Source: Rheum nobile
Lineage: Eukaryota > Streptophyta > Magnoliopsida > Caryophyllales > Polygonaceae
Length of the DNA stretch: 64,000 bases
NCBI GenBank assembly: GCA_027886185.1
Contig: WOAB01000595.1
Span: 2,418,001 to 2,482,000, forward strand
Direction of reading: 5' to 3'
Shown: positions 10,808 through 22,039 of the stretch, in pieces
Numbering within the stretch: position 1 is the stretch's first letter
Layout of the letters: each line of letters opens with the position of its first letter
The notes under the pieces: generated by a model
The model's input: only the letters and a program-made list of their open reading frames with translations
Told to the model about the DNA's origin: nothing
Database searches by the model: none
Position numbers and translations under genes: made by a program

Positions 10808-12066
10808 TGATAGGTGCCATTTCAGGCATCTTAACTAGTGATTATTGACATGATTTAGATGGAGTTTCGGTATAGATTTAGGCTAAGTCTGTAATCTAGA
10901 AGAAGAGTTAAGAAGTGAAGATATCATAGGATTTACAGCTTAATGATGGAGGAGAAGATCTGCTCAAGATTCATGGAGGAAGGCTACCATCACTTGGTAG
11001 TACAGGAGAGTAGAAGATGAAGAACTGAAGGAGCTGGTCTTTGCCGCCCCGCACCACAAGCCACCGCGACCCGGTGGTAGATCTCAGAGAAGGCGACACA
11101 ACGAAGCCACCGCCCCGTGGTGGAGGTCGACGCCTCGCAGCCAGCGTTTATTTGTTTCCGATTTTAGCGCTTTCGGATATTCTACTTTCTATTATTTTAT
11201 TTCCTTATTTTATTTGCTAGGTTTAGCTTATCTTTTCTGAACCTATTTAAAGAGTTTTTCTAGTTTTTAGAAGAGGATGTACGTTCTCTCTTTATTCATT
11301 CCAGGTCTAGGGTTTGAACAAATGGAGAACTAAACACCTTTGTTTCGCTAGACAATTGAAGCATTGCAATGAATTGGTTGTGAGATTTCTATTCCTTGTT
11401 CTATATCTTATAAAGTTGATTTAATTCTCTTGAGCATAATGTCTATTGATTTATATTGATTTATCTAGAGTTGCTAACTAGGTTTATCGATATCTATCAT
11501 AGTGCTAGGGTTTGCATATAGTGGAATACGAGTGCTTACCTAGTGGCAAACACAATTGTTGCATATAGTGGAATACGAGTGCGCAATTGTGAGAGAGAAT
11601 TATTTGCATGTTAAGTAGTAAGGTTTTCTTCTATTTGCATGTATCCTATATCCTTGTGTGCATCGCTATTGCTTTGTTAGTGGTAAGGTTTTCTTCCATT
11701 GATACTGTGATAAGTCTATCAACAACTGTGGGAATTGTTAGTACTTAAGATCAGGATGGGAACAATTATAAGATTGTGAAAAGAACTTGGAACAATAGTT
11801 ATCAGTGATCAACCTGTTTCATCTGCAGTGTGGATATTTGTCTAGTGGAATACTTCCCCTCATCATATTTTGTCTTCTTTTAAAGCTTGCATCTCTATTA
11901 CTTTGCGAATATTCTAAAACCCCCCCTGCTACTTGTTAGTCACACGTTAATTGCATACAGATATCCGACTCCCTGTGGGATCGACCCTGACTTCCTTGCT
12001 ATACTCTTTAGTAGGTGAATTAGGATTTCTTTGATAGGAAAACGACACTGGTTTCCGGCCTTGTCA
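10808..12066 (+). repeat. B 3' LTR
   Basis: The LTR starts TGATAGGTGCC directly after the polypurine tract. It contains a TATTTAAAG box (11244-11252), a GC-dyad cluster (11040-11150) and the late-LTR sequence TCCCTGTGGGATCGACC, also found near the end of solo LTR H. A 23 bp sequence is directly repeated at 11513 and 11560, and similar AGGTTTTCTTC tracts recur near 11625 and 11687. It probably ends at a CA near 12065-12066; the exact end is uncertain because C-element sequence follows at once. Confidence 0.75.
11244..11252 (+). promoter_or_regulatory. Probable TATA box of B LTR
   Basis: TATTTAAAG lies about 440 bp into the LTR and about 90 bp beyond the GC-dyad cluster. The dyads would thus sit just upstream of the predicted transcription start. 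Confidence 0.45.
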
Positions 12067-12162
12067 ATGGCCTTGGACCTAGACCTTGTCACTAGGCCCT
12101 CTGAGCGTAGGCTCATGGCTTCTTCCTCGTCTTGGGCCATCATGGGAGGCAGGGTCACATCA
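12067..12162 (-). repeat. C 3' LTR remnant
   Basis: On the minus strand this begins TGATGTGACCCTGCC at 12162. It matches the start of the C 5' LTR (19439 downward) for the shared part, then stops at B. It encodes the pol tail LRSEGLVTRSRSKAI. Confidence 0.8.
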
Positions 12163-15149
12163 CCCTCCCCCACTTGGCTGTGAAGCATCCCCGCTTCACC
12201 ATCATCAAACTCTGGCTCAATATATGGAGTCAAGTCCGCCACGTTGAAGGACGCGTGGACTCCAAAATCAGGTGGGAGCTCGAGTTGATATGCATTGTCC
12301 CCTATGGATTTGATCACGCGGAATGGGCCATCTCTACGTGGTGCCAACTTGTGCTTACGCCGCGAGGGGAACCTGTCTTTTCGCATGTGCACCCAGACGA
12401 GATCCCCAAGTGCAAAAATGACACGGCGTCGGCCAATGTTCTTCTGGGAGGCATACTGCGCGGCCCTTCTCTCCAATTGATCCATGGTCCGTCGATGGAG
12501 CTCTTGGACCTGCTCAGCGCGATTGGCGGCGGAGACATGCATTGGGCCTCGCAGTGGTCGCGAAGACAAATCTAGTGGTGTCAAGGGGTTCATGCCATAC
12601 ACCACTTCGAAAGGTGTCAATTTGGTCGCCGTTTGCTTGCATCTATTGTAACAAAACTCGACAAGTGATAGTAAGTCCTCCCAACGCCTAGGGTTGGCTT
12701 TGAGCATTGTGCGAAGGAGGGCTCCTAGAGTTCTATTCGTGACCTCCGTTTGGCCATCGGTTTGGGGGTGGTAGCTAGTGGAAAATAGGAGTTTGGTTCC
12801 TAGCTTACCCCAAAGAGTTTGCCAAAAATGACCAACGAACTTAGAATCCCTATCACTCACTATGGTACGCGGGACTCCATGAAGATGCACCACATGCTCA
12901 AAGAATAGATCGACAATCTCACTAGCACTATGGGTTGTCTTACAAGCTATAAAATGTGCCATCTTAGAAAATCTATCTACGACCACAAAAATAGAGTCTT
13001 TACCTCATATAGAGAGAGGCAAACCCGTGATGAAATCCATAGACAAATCTTCCCAGGGGGCACTAGGAATGGGTAAAGGAGTGCAGAGGCCGTGAGGACT
13101 AGATCTAGCTTTGGCTCTCTGGCAAGTCACACAACTTCTACAAAATCTAGTCACTTGGTGGGTCATCTTAGGCCAAAAGAAATGTTCTCTTAACGCGGCC
13201 AAGGTCTTACTAATCCCAAAGTGTCCAAGACTCTCGTGTGCTTCCTGAATCAAAAGGAGCCTAATGGAAGACCTAGGCATGCAAAGACGACTAGCCTTGT
13301 ATAAATAACCCTTAGAAAGGAAATAGGACTCAAACTCACACGATCTCAGGCAATGCTCTAGAATAGGGGCAAAGAAAGGATCACTAGCATATAATTCATT
13401 AATCAAAGCAAAACCCAAAACTTTAGTTTGTACATGAGTTAAGAGAACGTACCTGCGAGATAACGCATCAGCGATAATATTCTCCTTTCCATTCTTGTGG
13501 ACCACGACATAAGGAAATGTCTCAATAAATTCCACCCAACGCGCATGTCGTCGATTGAGGTGGCTTGGCTCTTCAAATATCTCAAGGCTGCGTGGTCGCT
13601 ATGGATGACAAATTCACGCGGCCAAAGGTAATGTTGCCATGTCTTCAGCACGCGTACTAAGGCAAATAGCTCTTTGTCGTAGGTGGGGTAATTGAGTGTG
13701 GCCCTAGTGAGCTTCTCTCTGAAATATGCAATGGGCCTCTTCTCTTGGTGTAGCACACCACCAATGCCTATGTCTGAGGCATCGCACTCCACCTCGAATG
13801 TCTTCGTGAAGTCGGGGAGCTGGAGTAATGGCGCGTTGCACAAGGCCCACTTCAAGGCCGAGAAGGCCTCTTCGTGGGACTCTAGCCAGGAAACTGTGCT
13901 TCCCTTCTTCATCAACTCATGTAATGGCGTGGCAATGGAAGAGAAATCTCGAACAAAGCCCCTATAAAATCCAGCGAGGCCTAGAAAGCTTCACACCTGT
14001 GTCGGCGTCGTCGGAGTTGGCCACTCTTTGATGGTCGCGATCTTTGCCTCGTCGACGCGTAGACCATCACTACTCATGACGTAGCCCAAAAAGTTGGTTG
14101 ACGCAGAGCAAAAGGAGCACTTGGCCAGATTGGCGAATAGGCTCTCGCGTCGAAGGCATTCGAGCACAAGTCAAAGGTGATCGACATGCTCTTCCAGGCT
14201 CCGTGAATACACAAGGATGTGATCGAAATAAACGACAACAAACTTGCCAAGGAAGGTTCTCAAGACGTGGTTCATCACGCGCATGAAAGTGCTGGGCGCG
14301 TTCGTGAGCCCAAATGGCATGACAAGCCACTCGTAGAGCCCATACTTCATCTTGAACGCGGTCCCATTCATCACCTTCTTTCATCCTGATCTGGTGATAA
14401 CCACTCTTCAAATCAATCTTGGAGAAAAGTGTGGCGCCATGAACTTCATCGAGCATATCGTCAAGGCGTGGAATAGGATGCCTATACTTGACTGTGATCT
14501 GGTTTATCATGCGACAATCAACACACATTCTCCATGTGCCATCTTTCTTGGGCACAAGGATCACATGCACTGCACAAGGGGAGAGAGATTCCCTTACATA
14601 GCCGCGATCCAACAACTCTTGCACTTGGCGTTGTAGCTCTTTGGTCTCCTCTAGGCCAGCTCTATACGTAGCACGATTGGGCAAGGAAGCACTTGGCATA
14701 AGGTCAATCTGGTGCTCAATGCCTCTCAGTGGAGGTAATCCTTGTGGCAACTCATCAGGAAAGACATCGTCGAACGCGGTGAGCAAGGTCGCGATGACAG
14801 GCGGCACTGACGCGGCAGTTGACGATTCAGGGAGGCAAGGAGTTGGCACAAGCAGAAAGCATGGGGCTTTGCTAGTCAAACACGCAGTGAGGTCACTGGC
14901 CCTGGCTAAAAGAATGCGTTGCTCAGATTTGCCTTGCAAAGGACGCGTCTGGGGAAACGGATCGGCAAACTTTGTTGATGGCGAGGCGCTTCTCGAAGTC
15001 TGTGTGGCACTTGGTATCCCAGCTGTGGCGTTGTGTTTCTTCTTGCCAGTGCCTGGTGGAGACGAAGTGTTGCCAGATGTGGAGAAGTTTTGCTTCTGGA
15101 GTGCCTCTGGACACTCGTTTGACCTAGTAGACGCGGCCTCTATGGCCTT
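12163..15149 (-). pseudogene. C pol: RT, RNase H, integrase
   Basis: From 15149 downward: a linker, RT N-terminus (VPKKDGTWRMCVDCRMIN), RT core, RNase H (CDASDIGIGGVL), integrase finger (HESLGHFG, CRSCVTC), integrase core (SDRDSKF, HPQTDGQTE) and a C-terminal segment ending in the LTR. Frameshifts occur near 14350 and 13550. In-frame TGAs at 14171, about 13990 and 13005 all fit CGA decay. The RT active site reads YFDH where YFDD is expected (CAC at 14219-14221), so the polymerase would be dead even with the frames intact. Integrase DDE residues appear intact. Confidence 0.88.
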
Positions 15150-17739
15150 CTAGCGATCGCATTCAACCTGGTCCTGCAAGATCTCATGGGGAGATATTGG
15201 ATGCAAAGTGACGCACTTCTTGTGGTAATTGAACACATAAGTGTTCAAATAGCCATCATGGAGCACGCGCCTGTCGAATTGCCATGGGCGCCCAAGCAAA
15301 ATATGGGTGGCGTCCATTGCAATGACATCACAAAGTATAGAATCACAGTATTTCCCTATGGAAAAAGAAATTAAACATTGGCGAGAGACTGTGTTACCTG
15401 GACTTGAAGAAATCCATTGGAGGGCATAAGGTTGTGGATGAGGCGTCGTAGGCAATTTGAAGTGGTTGACGACCTTCTCATTCACAATATTAGCACATGA
15501 TCCTCCATCAACTATAACACTTAAGGAAGCTGTCTGGACGAGAGCTCTTGTGTGGAACAGGTTCTCGCGTTGATCGCGTAAGCTCGCTTCCTTGACTGTG
15601 AGGTGATGACGCGTCACCAAGCTCAATGGTGTGCCCGCGTGTAGAGAAGCGGGTTTGCAGTCATAGGCGTCTTCGTCCTCTTTTGCGTTTCCTTCATCGA
15701 TCGCGTCAAGTGTGGCCTCCTCATCATCACAGGACTCGTAGCCGGCGGCGGCGGCGGAGAACAACACCTTGCGAGCATTGGGGCAATCTTTCTTGTAGTG
15801 GCCTCGTCCACCACACTTGTAACACTCGACGTCGCGCGTACGATCTGTGCTCACTGGAGCTTGCCGTGGTGTGTTCTGGCGCGGCGCGGTGCTTGGCGGC
15901 AGTGGCTTTGCCTTGGGGGCTTGGCTTGACGCGGCTGTGGTAGATGCACTAGGGGAAACATTAGTAGAAGGTAATCCACTAGGGTTAGAAGAATACCTTT
16001 GTTGGCCACTTGAATATGTGTAAGACTTTCGGCGAGAGATTTGTGCATGTATTTGCATCGCCGTATGTGTGAGTGTGTTCAAATCTTTGATGGGAAAAAT
16101 CTCGATTGATCACGGATGTTGGTGTTCAAGCCACTCAAGAATTTTGTCCTCAAAGTTGATGGTGCAACGGAGATGTTGGCCTTGTAATACATGTCTTCAA
16201 GCTTGGAAAAGAACTTGAGGGGAGACATCGACCCTTGGCGATCTCCATTCTCATTTGATTCCTATAGTCTGGAGGCACGTATTTCTTGGTCATCACGTAG
16301 ACTAATTGATGCCATTCTGTGACTCTGGTCCTGTGGTGACGCACGCAGTCATCTTCAAATCTATGCCACCAAACGCGGGCGGCTCCTCGGAAGTTAAGCG
16401 TCGCGACGTCGACATGATCCTCAGGTGGCACTCGACAATATCTAAGGGTGTACTCCGTACCCTGCACCCATTCAAGAAAAACAGAGGGATTGTATTCACC
16501 AAAGAAATGCTCGATTTTTACCTTGACTTGGTGTCTTTGGAATCGAGGCTAGGCAGGTTCTTGGTTGAACGCGTTGTTTGGTGCGGCGTCGTAGAGAGGG
16601 TTCTCAAAGGCGTGCACTCCATGTGGTCTATTGCGTCCAACCTGGCGTCTATCGCGGTCTTGGCGATCTTCGCGGACGTACTCATCCCTTGGCGCATAGG
16701 CGTCATCGCGTGGACGTCTTCGCGGCTGGGCATCATAGTTGTCGCGTTGAATGTCTCTGGGCATAACATCGCGGCGCTCGCCACCAATGTCACGAACGCG
16801 TTCTACTTAGGGCTGGAGTCGCGGTGGAGGTATCCAATCCAAAGGGTGATCCTGCAATTCAAGTGGATCTCCAAGAGGGGGGTGAAAAAAATTAGGGTTG
16901 ACCATACCCGAGTCCTCGATCTCTTCGTCGTCATACTCGTCGAAGTCGTCGTGGACATTGGGTGTGATCGACGCGTAGCCATCAGATCCGTAACGCAGTG
17001 TTCGAACACTTTGGTTTCGAAGGTGATCGCGTACATCATGGCTCCGTGGCTGGGTAGTTGGTGTCCTCAAGTTGGTCTCATCGCGTCGCGTATGCCCACT
17101 TGGTCGGTGACTGGGTCTCCTTGGCGTCGCGTCGGCTTGCTCGGCTCATCGAGGGCGGCCTTCGCGTGGTGCTGAGCCCGGTACGCGTCTCTGGGTTCTC
17201 CTAGAGGCATAGCGATCATCAAAGTTGTATGGTTCATAATACTCACCTTGAGTGTCTCCGGCGTCATGGTCGTAGTCAGAGCCATTATCGAAGCCAGCGG
17301 GTGTGGCTCTAGGGACGTAGCGGTCCGCGTGCGAGGCGAAGCCTTGGCGACTCTCGATGACACTTTGCATACGATTGAGTTGCGGTTGGTGATGAGACGT
17401 CGACGGTATGATTCCTTTGCCTTTGTCGATCCTTGTCTTTTATGGACCCGCATCGGTGGCTCCAGGTTGAGCTGGCGCGTCCATGGCACACAGAGGAGTT
17501 GGAGTTGGCACGATGGGTGCCACGCGTTGTTGTTCTCTTAAGGCTGCATTCTCTTGTCGAAGAGCTTGAATCAATTGTTGCTCCTCGGACAACTCAAGGA
17601 GTGGTTCGTGTTGTGGGGGGTCGAGAGGTGGTTGGTCTTGTTGCACCAACAGCGGTGGTTGGGGGTTGGTGTTGTCAATGCCGCATTCGTCTTCACTGTG
17701 TCCAATCGGCATGGTACCTATAACAAGACAGCCAGACAT
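15150..17739 (-). pseudogene. C gag and protease
   Basis: The likely start is MSGCLVIG at 17739, matching the G copy start MSGHIVLG. A hydrophilic N-terminal part rich in Arg/Asp is followed by the capsid-like segment YTLRYCRVPPEDHVDVATL, a CCHC knuckle (CYKCGGRGHYKKDC, near 15785-15823) and protease VIVDGGSCANI (near 15500), then ILLGRPWQFDRRVL. Stops at 17440 (TAA), 17146 (TGA), 16807 (TAA) and about 16549 (TAG) fit C-to-T changes. A small deletion shifts the frame near 16220, and another shift lies near 16090. TAG at 15150 also fits CAG. Confidence 0.85.
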
Positions 17740-18545
17740 GGGAGTAAAAACGAACCAAAAGACAACAAAGAACAACAACCAAGAAAATCACTAGTCAAGT
17801 CACAAAGTTCACGTAGGTAGGGCTAGTTTGGGCTTGCCGTAAGGGCGGCTTGGCTTGACAAGAGATGGTGTATCAAGCAAGTTGCAATCAAACAAACAAG
17901 AATAAATTGAAACCCTAAAACAAATGAAAACAAAGCAACCTAATAAGCAAGAAAGTACCTTCTAGGAAGATTGACCTAGACGGCGGAGAGATATAGAAGA
18001 TGCGCTAGACCGATTGTGGGTTAGGGTTGCCTTATTTTGGCTTTAACTAACTTTGGAAACTTTTTTTTTTGTGTATCTTTTCGATATCTTTTTTTTTAAT
18101 ATCCGAGATCTTATCTTTGGATCTTTTCGGATTTGCAAAAGGAAACAAAATAAAAAGGTCTAAGTAACAAGAATATCACAAGTGTGATGTTAGAGATAGG
18201 AGAGAGAAGATAAGATTTTGATGATATTTTATATAAGGAAATTCGATTAACAACCTAAAAAGTAATATCTAGCAAACAAGGAAACTCTATCCACGCATGA
18301 AATAAGGAAACAAAATATTCTAGCATGCAAGATAACAAATTACCTAGCACACCAAAACTTAGGGAACAAGAAAAAAAATTCGGCCAAGGTATTACCTTGT
18401 AGAAACCGAATAGGTGAGCAAAGATGGACAAATTATGGTTTTTCTCTTCTTTTTTACGCGAGATTATACGAAAGCAAACGATGGGAGTAAGAAATTTTTT
18501 TGTGAACAAGATTAAAACTTGAGTTCGTGACTTACAAGACTGCTG
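17740..18545 (-). other. C leader (untranslated)
   Basis: Non-coding leader between primer site and gag, with several A/T runs (for example near 18060-18100). The G element has a comparable leader at 45067-45855. No independent gene was seen. Confidence 0.65.
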
Positions 18546-18560
18546 GGCTCTGATGCCAAT
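18546..18560 (-). other. C primer-binding site
   Basis: The minus strand reads TTGGCATCAGAGCCC immediately after the LTR end (ACATCA). It is nearly identical to the G site TGGCATCAGAGCC and is an initiator tRNA-Met-type primer complement with one change from TGGTATCAGAGCC. Confidence 0.75.
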
Positions 18561-19439
18561 TGATGTGTTCTTGCCTCCGATGACAATTTGAATTGTCAAG
18601 GTGACACCTTTGGATCTAGTCTTGGTTGGGAAGTCACTCTGTCGTATCAATCTGCTGTGGAACGCGGTGGTGATGATGGTTTACGAGAGGGAGATCGCGA
18701 TGATTATGGTGATGGACACGATGGAAGTGATGAATGGGATGAATAGATAGCGGTGGCGGAAGCGGTTTGATGAGGGATAGGTGACTTGAAGAGACAAGTC
18801 TTTGGGTGTCGTAGCGTTGACTGCGGAGGAAGGGAGATGCGAAGGAAGACTTGGCTTGAAAGATCAAGCGATTGCCGTAGCGTCGGCGGCGGAGGGAATG
18901 GGGATGCCAAGATAGAGGGTGACGTCCGATCAAGGGAAGGAGGATAAACACTCTACTTGAAACCTTGATTAAAATTGAACGTAAGAAATAACAATAACAA
19001 GGGAGGCTTTAAATAGCCAATGTATCTCGGCCAAGACCTAATGGGCTTGGGCCGAAACGAGCCTAAGGGCTAGCCCATGCAAGCATGCAAAAGGCACAAA
19101 CCCTAAAAGATAGAAAGACTATAAAAGGAAACTATCTAAAACAAAGCTGGAAATACCAAATATAGAAAATGTCTTAAAGAACGCGTTAAATGAGTACAAA
19201 CACCGCGAGGAACAGCGACTAAGGGTCAATGGCCTCGCGAGTGGGTGCACGCGATGTTGGCTCTGAAGAACGCGTTGTTTCACTGCCGATGGTGGCGAGG
19301 ACGATGAGTTTTGGGTTGGCGTCTGGGCTTCCTTGGCTAGCGACGGAGCGTGCGACAAGTGACACGACGACGGCGGCGATGGCCTTGGACCTAGACCTTG
19401 TCACTGGGCCCTCTGAGCGTAGGCTCATGGCTTCTTCCT
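18561..19439 (-). repeat. C 5' LTR, missing its first ~34 bp
   Basis: LTR of about 880 bp ending CA next to the primer site at 18561. The minus strand has TATTTAAA at 19008-19015. At 19439 it joins family A LTR_b within a few shared bases, without the TGATGTGACC terminus, so the edge arose by recombination or deletion rather than integration. Confidence 0.8.
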
Positions 19440-19612
19440 CATCAGCTGGAACTTATTAAATGGCCGAAAATCCTTGGACACTTGCAAGACGAGGCAAGAG
19501 CGGGGTGACGAGCCACGATCCATGTCATCGGGCCAAGTTTGAAAAGACTCGGCGTTCTTCACTTGGATGGCCTTCTTGATCTTCATGATTGACCCTTGGC
19601 AGAGTCACATCA
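19440..19612 (-). repeat. Family A LTR_b, 5' fragment
   Basis: The first 170 bp or so of an A LTR on the minus strand, ending at the usual ACATCA at 19612. The remaining 700 bp or so is replaced by element C. Confidence 0.82.
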
Positions 19613-20958
19613 TCTTCCACTCCTTAAAAATGATTTGTCCTCGAATCCGAGTGCACTTTAAGAAAAAGCTTTAGAGCACACAAAACTACACAAAGTACAA
19701 CAAGAAAGTGAGGGACCAAGACGTCTTTAGGGAAAGCAGGGTACGTGTAAGCAAAAATGATTAGTTTCAATGAGTATCCATGGATGAATTTCCATGCACA
19801 AGTATTGCCCAGCTTCAGCCTGAAGATATGCTTAAGTATAGAACATGAGATGCACATGACATACTTGGCAACAAATACAATGCATAGGGCAGTTTTTTTC
19901 TCATTCAACAAGAATTACGAATGAGAGCAATGATGCACACATGAATGCCTAGTTCTACATGCAAAAACTGAATGCAACAACTTCAATGTCCTATATACAT
20001 GTTTATGACAAACTAAATGCATCCAACAAGTCATGAATTGAGCAATAAAACTATGATGTATGAAAGAATTTCTAGTTCTACCAACAAAAATAGATTCATG
20101 AAATTGACATTCTATAACCCTTGAAAAATACTCAGTTTGACGCAAGGGAAACAAAATAGATAAAGTAGGGCTAAGAGATACTCCCCTAGAGTTAGTCTTG
20201 AATGGAACATCCTTCTCTTCTTGGCCACAAACAGAATTTTCAGGAGGCTTCTCATCCTTAGTCTCAACCTCTTCTTGTAGTAGGAAAGGCAAACTTGAAG
20301 GAACCATATGCGTCTGGTCCGTCCATGGAGTAGCTAGTGAAGTTAAAGAGCTTTGCTTGATGGTAGGCCGAAAATGGCTTCTTGGAGGAGTTGGAGATGG
20401 TTCCAAGGTTTCTTCCTCTTTTTCTTTTGGCCTTAGCTCCTCTTCAATGATCATAGGAGGCTGACACAGTTCTGCCTTGAGCTCTTCATCACATTTGGAT
20501 GGCTCAGCCATTGGGAGAGGCTCTTTGGTTGGCTTCGGTTCATCCAACCTTGGTGGAAGTTCTTCACATGTCGCTTGGACTCTTGGTGGGGACTCACATG
20601 AAGCAGCCATGACGACATGTCACTCGAAGAATTGTATCTCATCATCCTTCCCCTTGTATATGTAGTAGCGATTAGGGCAAATGTCAGCCAAATGACTTCG
20701 CCTTCGCCCTTCACACATAACACACACAATATCACGTGTTAAAATTCGGGGCTGTGGGGTCACTGTTTCTCTGCCCTTGGACGTGCTAAAACATGATTTT
20801 GGTGAGTCATAGACTTCCTTGGTTTGTACGGAATGGTTAGAAGAAGAATGATAATACGGTTTAAAAGAAGGGACAGTTTGATACCTTGTTGGGTGGTGCC
20901 ATCTTTCTTCATGTCTATAGCCATAGTCATAGCCATAGTCTCCATAAGATTGTCTCCT
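19613..20958 (-). pseudogene. Family A gag fragment (interior b), fused to LTR_c
   Basis: Gag from mid-N-terminus to 3' end, with knuckle CVMCEGRRRSHLADIC carrying two extra residues between the second Cys and His, which would alter zinc spacing. TGA at 20620-20622 equals the TGA of interior a, a shared derived stop. At about 20958 the gag joins LTR_c after QSYGDYGYDY-like codons. The deletion removed the gag start, leader, primer site and the end of the LTR, and created a 172-codon fusion ORF reading from LTR into gag (20620-21138). Confidence 0.78.
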
Positions 20959-21609
20959 AGGAGTCGAACGATATGGCGAATATACCGAGGGGTCGCAGAG
21001 GGATTCGGGAAGGAGTTCTGTGAGATGAGTTGTTTGGTGGAAGAATGTGAAAGGGAGATGGACGGTGATGGGTTGGTGACATTCCTGTGTTGAAGTTGAA
21101 GGGATAAGTGACTCCTTGGAAAGGATGCAACACACCACTCTTTGGAGACAAGTTTGAACACAATCAAGAGATGTAACGCATTCGAGAAAGTGATCAAAAG
21201 GAGATCGATATCACACACGATCAAGGGAGTTTTATGGAGAACAAAGCTCTTGGCTGCTCTTTTGATTGGGTTTTAAAAACGTCCCTCCAAAAGGGAAGAG
21301 AGGAGCCTTTAAATAGGCTACAAAATTAGAGATCAAAACACTCTTCTAACCTCTTAACTCCCACACATTTAAGAGAAAGTCTCTCCACTTGTCTATCATT
21401 CATTACATCACTTAACTTAAATAAAACAAGTGCAATTATCAGCTGGAACTTATTAAATGGCCAGAAATCCTTGGACACTTGCAAGACGAGGCAAGAGCGG
21501 GGTGACGAGCCACGATCCATGTCATCGGGCCAAGTTTGAAAAGACTCGGCGTTCTTCACTTGGATGGCCTTCTTGATCTTCATGATTGACCCTTGACAGG
21601 GTCACATCA
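20959..21609 (-). repeat. Family A LTR_c, 3'-truncated
   Basis: About 650 bp of A LTR, from the TGATGTGACCCTGTC-like start at 21609 down to the deletion junction. It includes the conserved TATTTAAA box and the 85-codon ORF (21326-21583). It is the 3' LTR of the A unit that hosts D and G. Confidence 0.85.
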
Positions 21610-22039
21610 TCCTCCACTCCATAAAAATGATTCGTCTTCAAATCCGAGTGCACTTTAAGAAAAAACTTTAGAGCACACAAAATTGCACAAAGTACAACAA
21701 GAAAGTGAGGGACCAAGACGTCTTTAGGGAAAGCAGGGTACGTGTAAGAAAACATGATTAGTTTCAATGAGTATCCATGGATGAATTTCCATGCACAAGT
21801 ATTTCCCAACTTCAGCCTAAAGATATGCTTAAGTATAGAACATGAGATGCACATGACATACTTAGCAACAAATGCAATGCGTTGGGCATTTTTTTTCTCA
21901 TGCAACAAGAATTGCGAATGAGAGCAATGATGCGCCCATGAATGCCTAGTTCTACATGCAAAACCTATATGCAACAACTTCAATGTCCTATATACATGTT
22001 TATGATGAACTAAATGATCCAACAAGTCATGAATTGAGC
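21610..22039 (-). pseudogene. Family A interior c, 3' end (left of D)
   Basis: The last 430 bp of the A interior before its 3' LTR. It continues at 43457 beyond D. The five bases TGAGC (22035-22039) are the left copy of the D target duplication. One frame reads on into the LTR as VEDDVTLSRVNHEDQEG, resembling the GEDDVTLP end of the C pol gene. Confidence 0.8.

Larger units (their letters stand above)
2594..12066 (+). mobile_element. B: 5'-truncated Athila-type Ty3/gypsy element
   Basis: In order, the element has partial gag, protease, reverse transcriptase, RNase H, integrase, a spacer, an ATHILA-type extra ORF, two polypurine tracts and a 3' LTR. The Athila assignment rests on VNAVTLRSGKEL in gag, DLGASIN in protease, FMDD in reverse transcriptase and GGGAGGCAACCCA just after pol. 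The 5' LTR and start of gag are missing. The left edge abuts family A gag at about 2593; the right LTR abuts a C-element LTR scrap at about 12066. No target duplication is visible, so both edges are probably deletion junctions. Confidence 0.88.
12067..19439 (-). mobile_element. C: CRM/Galadriel-like Ty3/gypsy element
   Basis: Minus-strand element with 5' LTR (18561-19439), primer site, leader, gag-protease, RT, RNase H, integrase and a 97 bp scrap of 3' LTR. Integrase segments such as IVSDRDSKFVGHFW and SYHPQTDGQTEVTNRTL fit chromoviruses of the CRM/Galadriel/Reina group. The pol C-terminus runs into the LTR (VTRSRSKAI), as CRM elements are known to do. Both outer edges are eroded: the 5' LTR lacks its first 34 bp or so, and the 3' LTR is cut after 97 bp. 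Confidence 0.82.

Noticed and set aside
16306..17175. 289-codon plus-strand ORF over C gag
   Set aside because: It is antisense to recognisable C gag, has no known domain, and such ORFs arise easily in this GC-rich coding stretch.
18546..18560. tRNA-like CATCAGAGCC sequences as tRNA genes
   Set aside because: They are short primer-binding sites next to LTR ends, with no cloverleaf around them.
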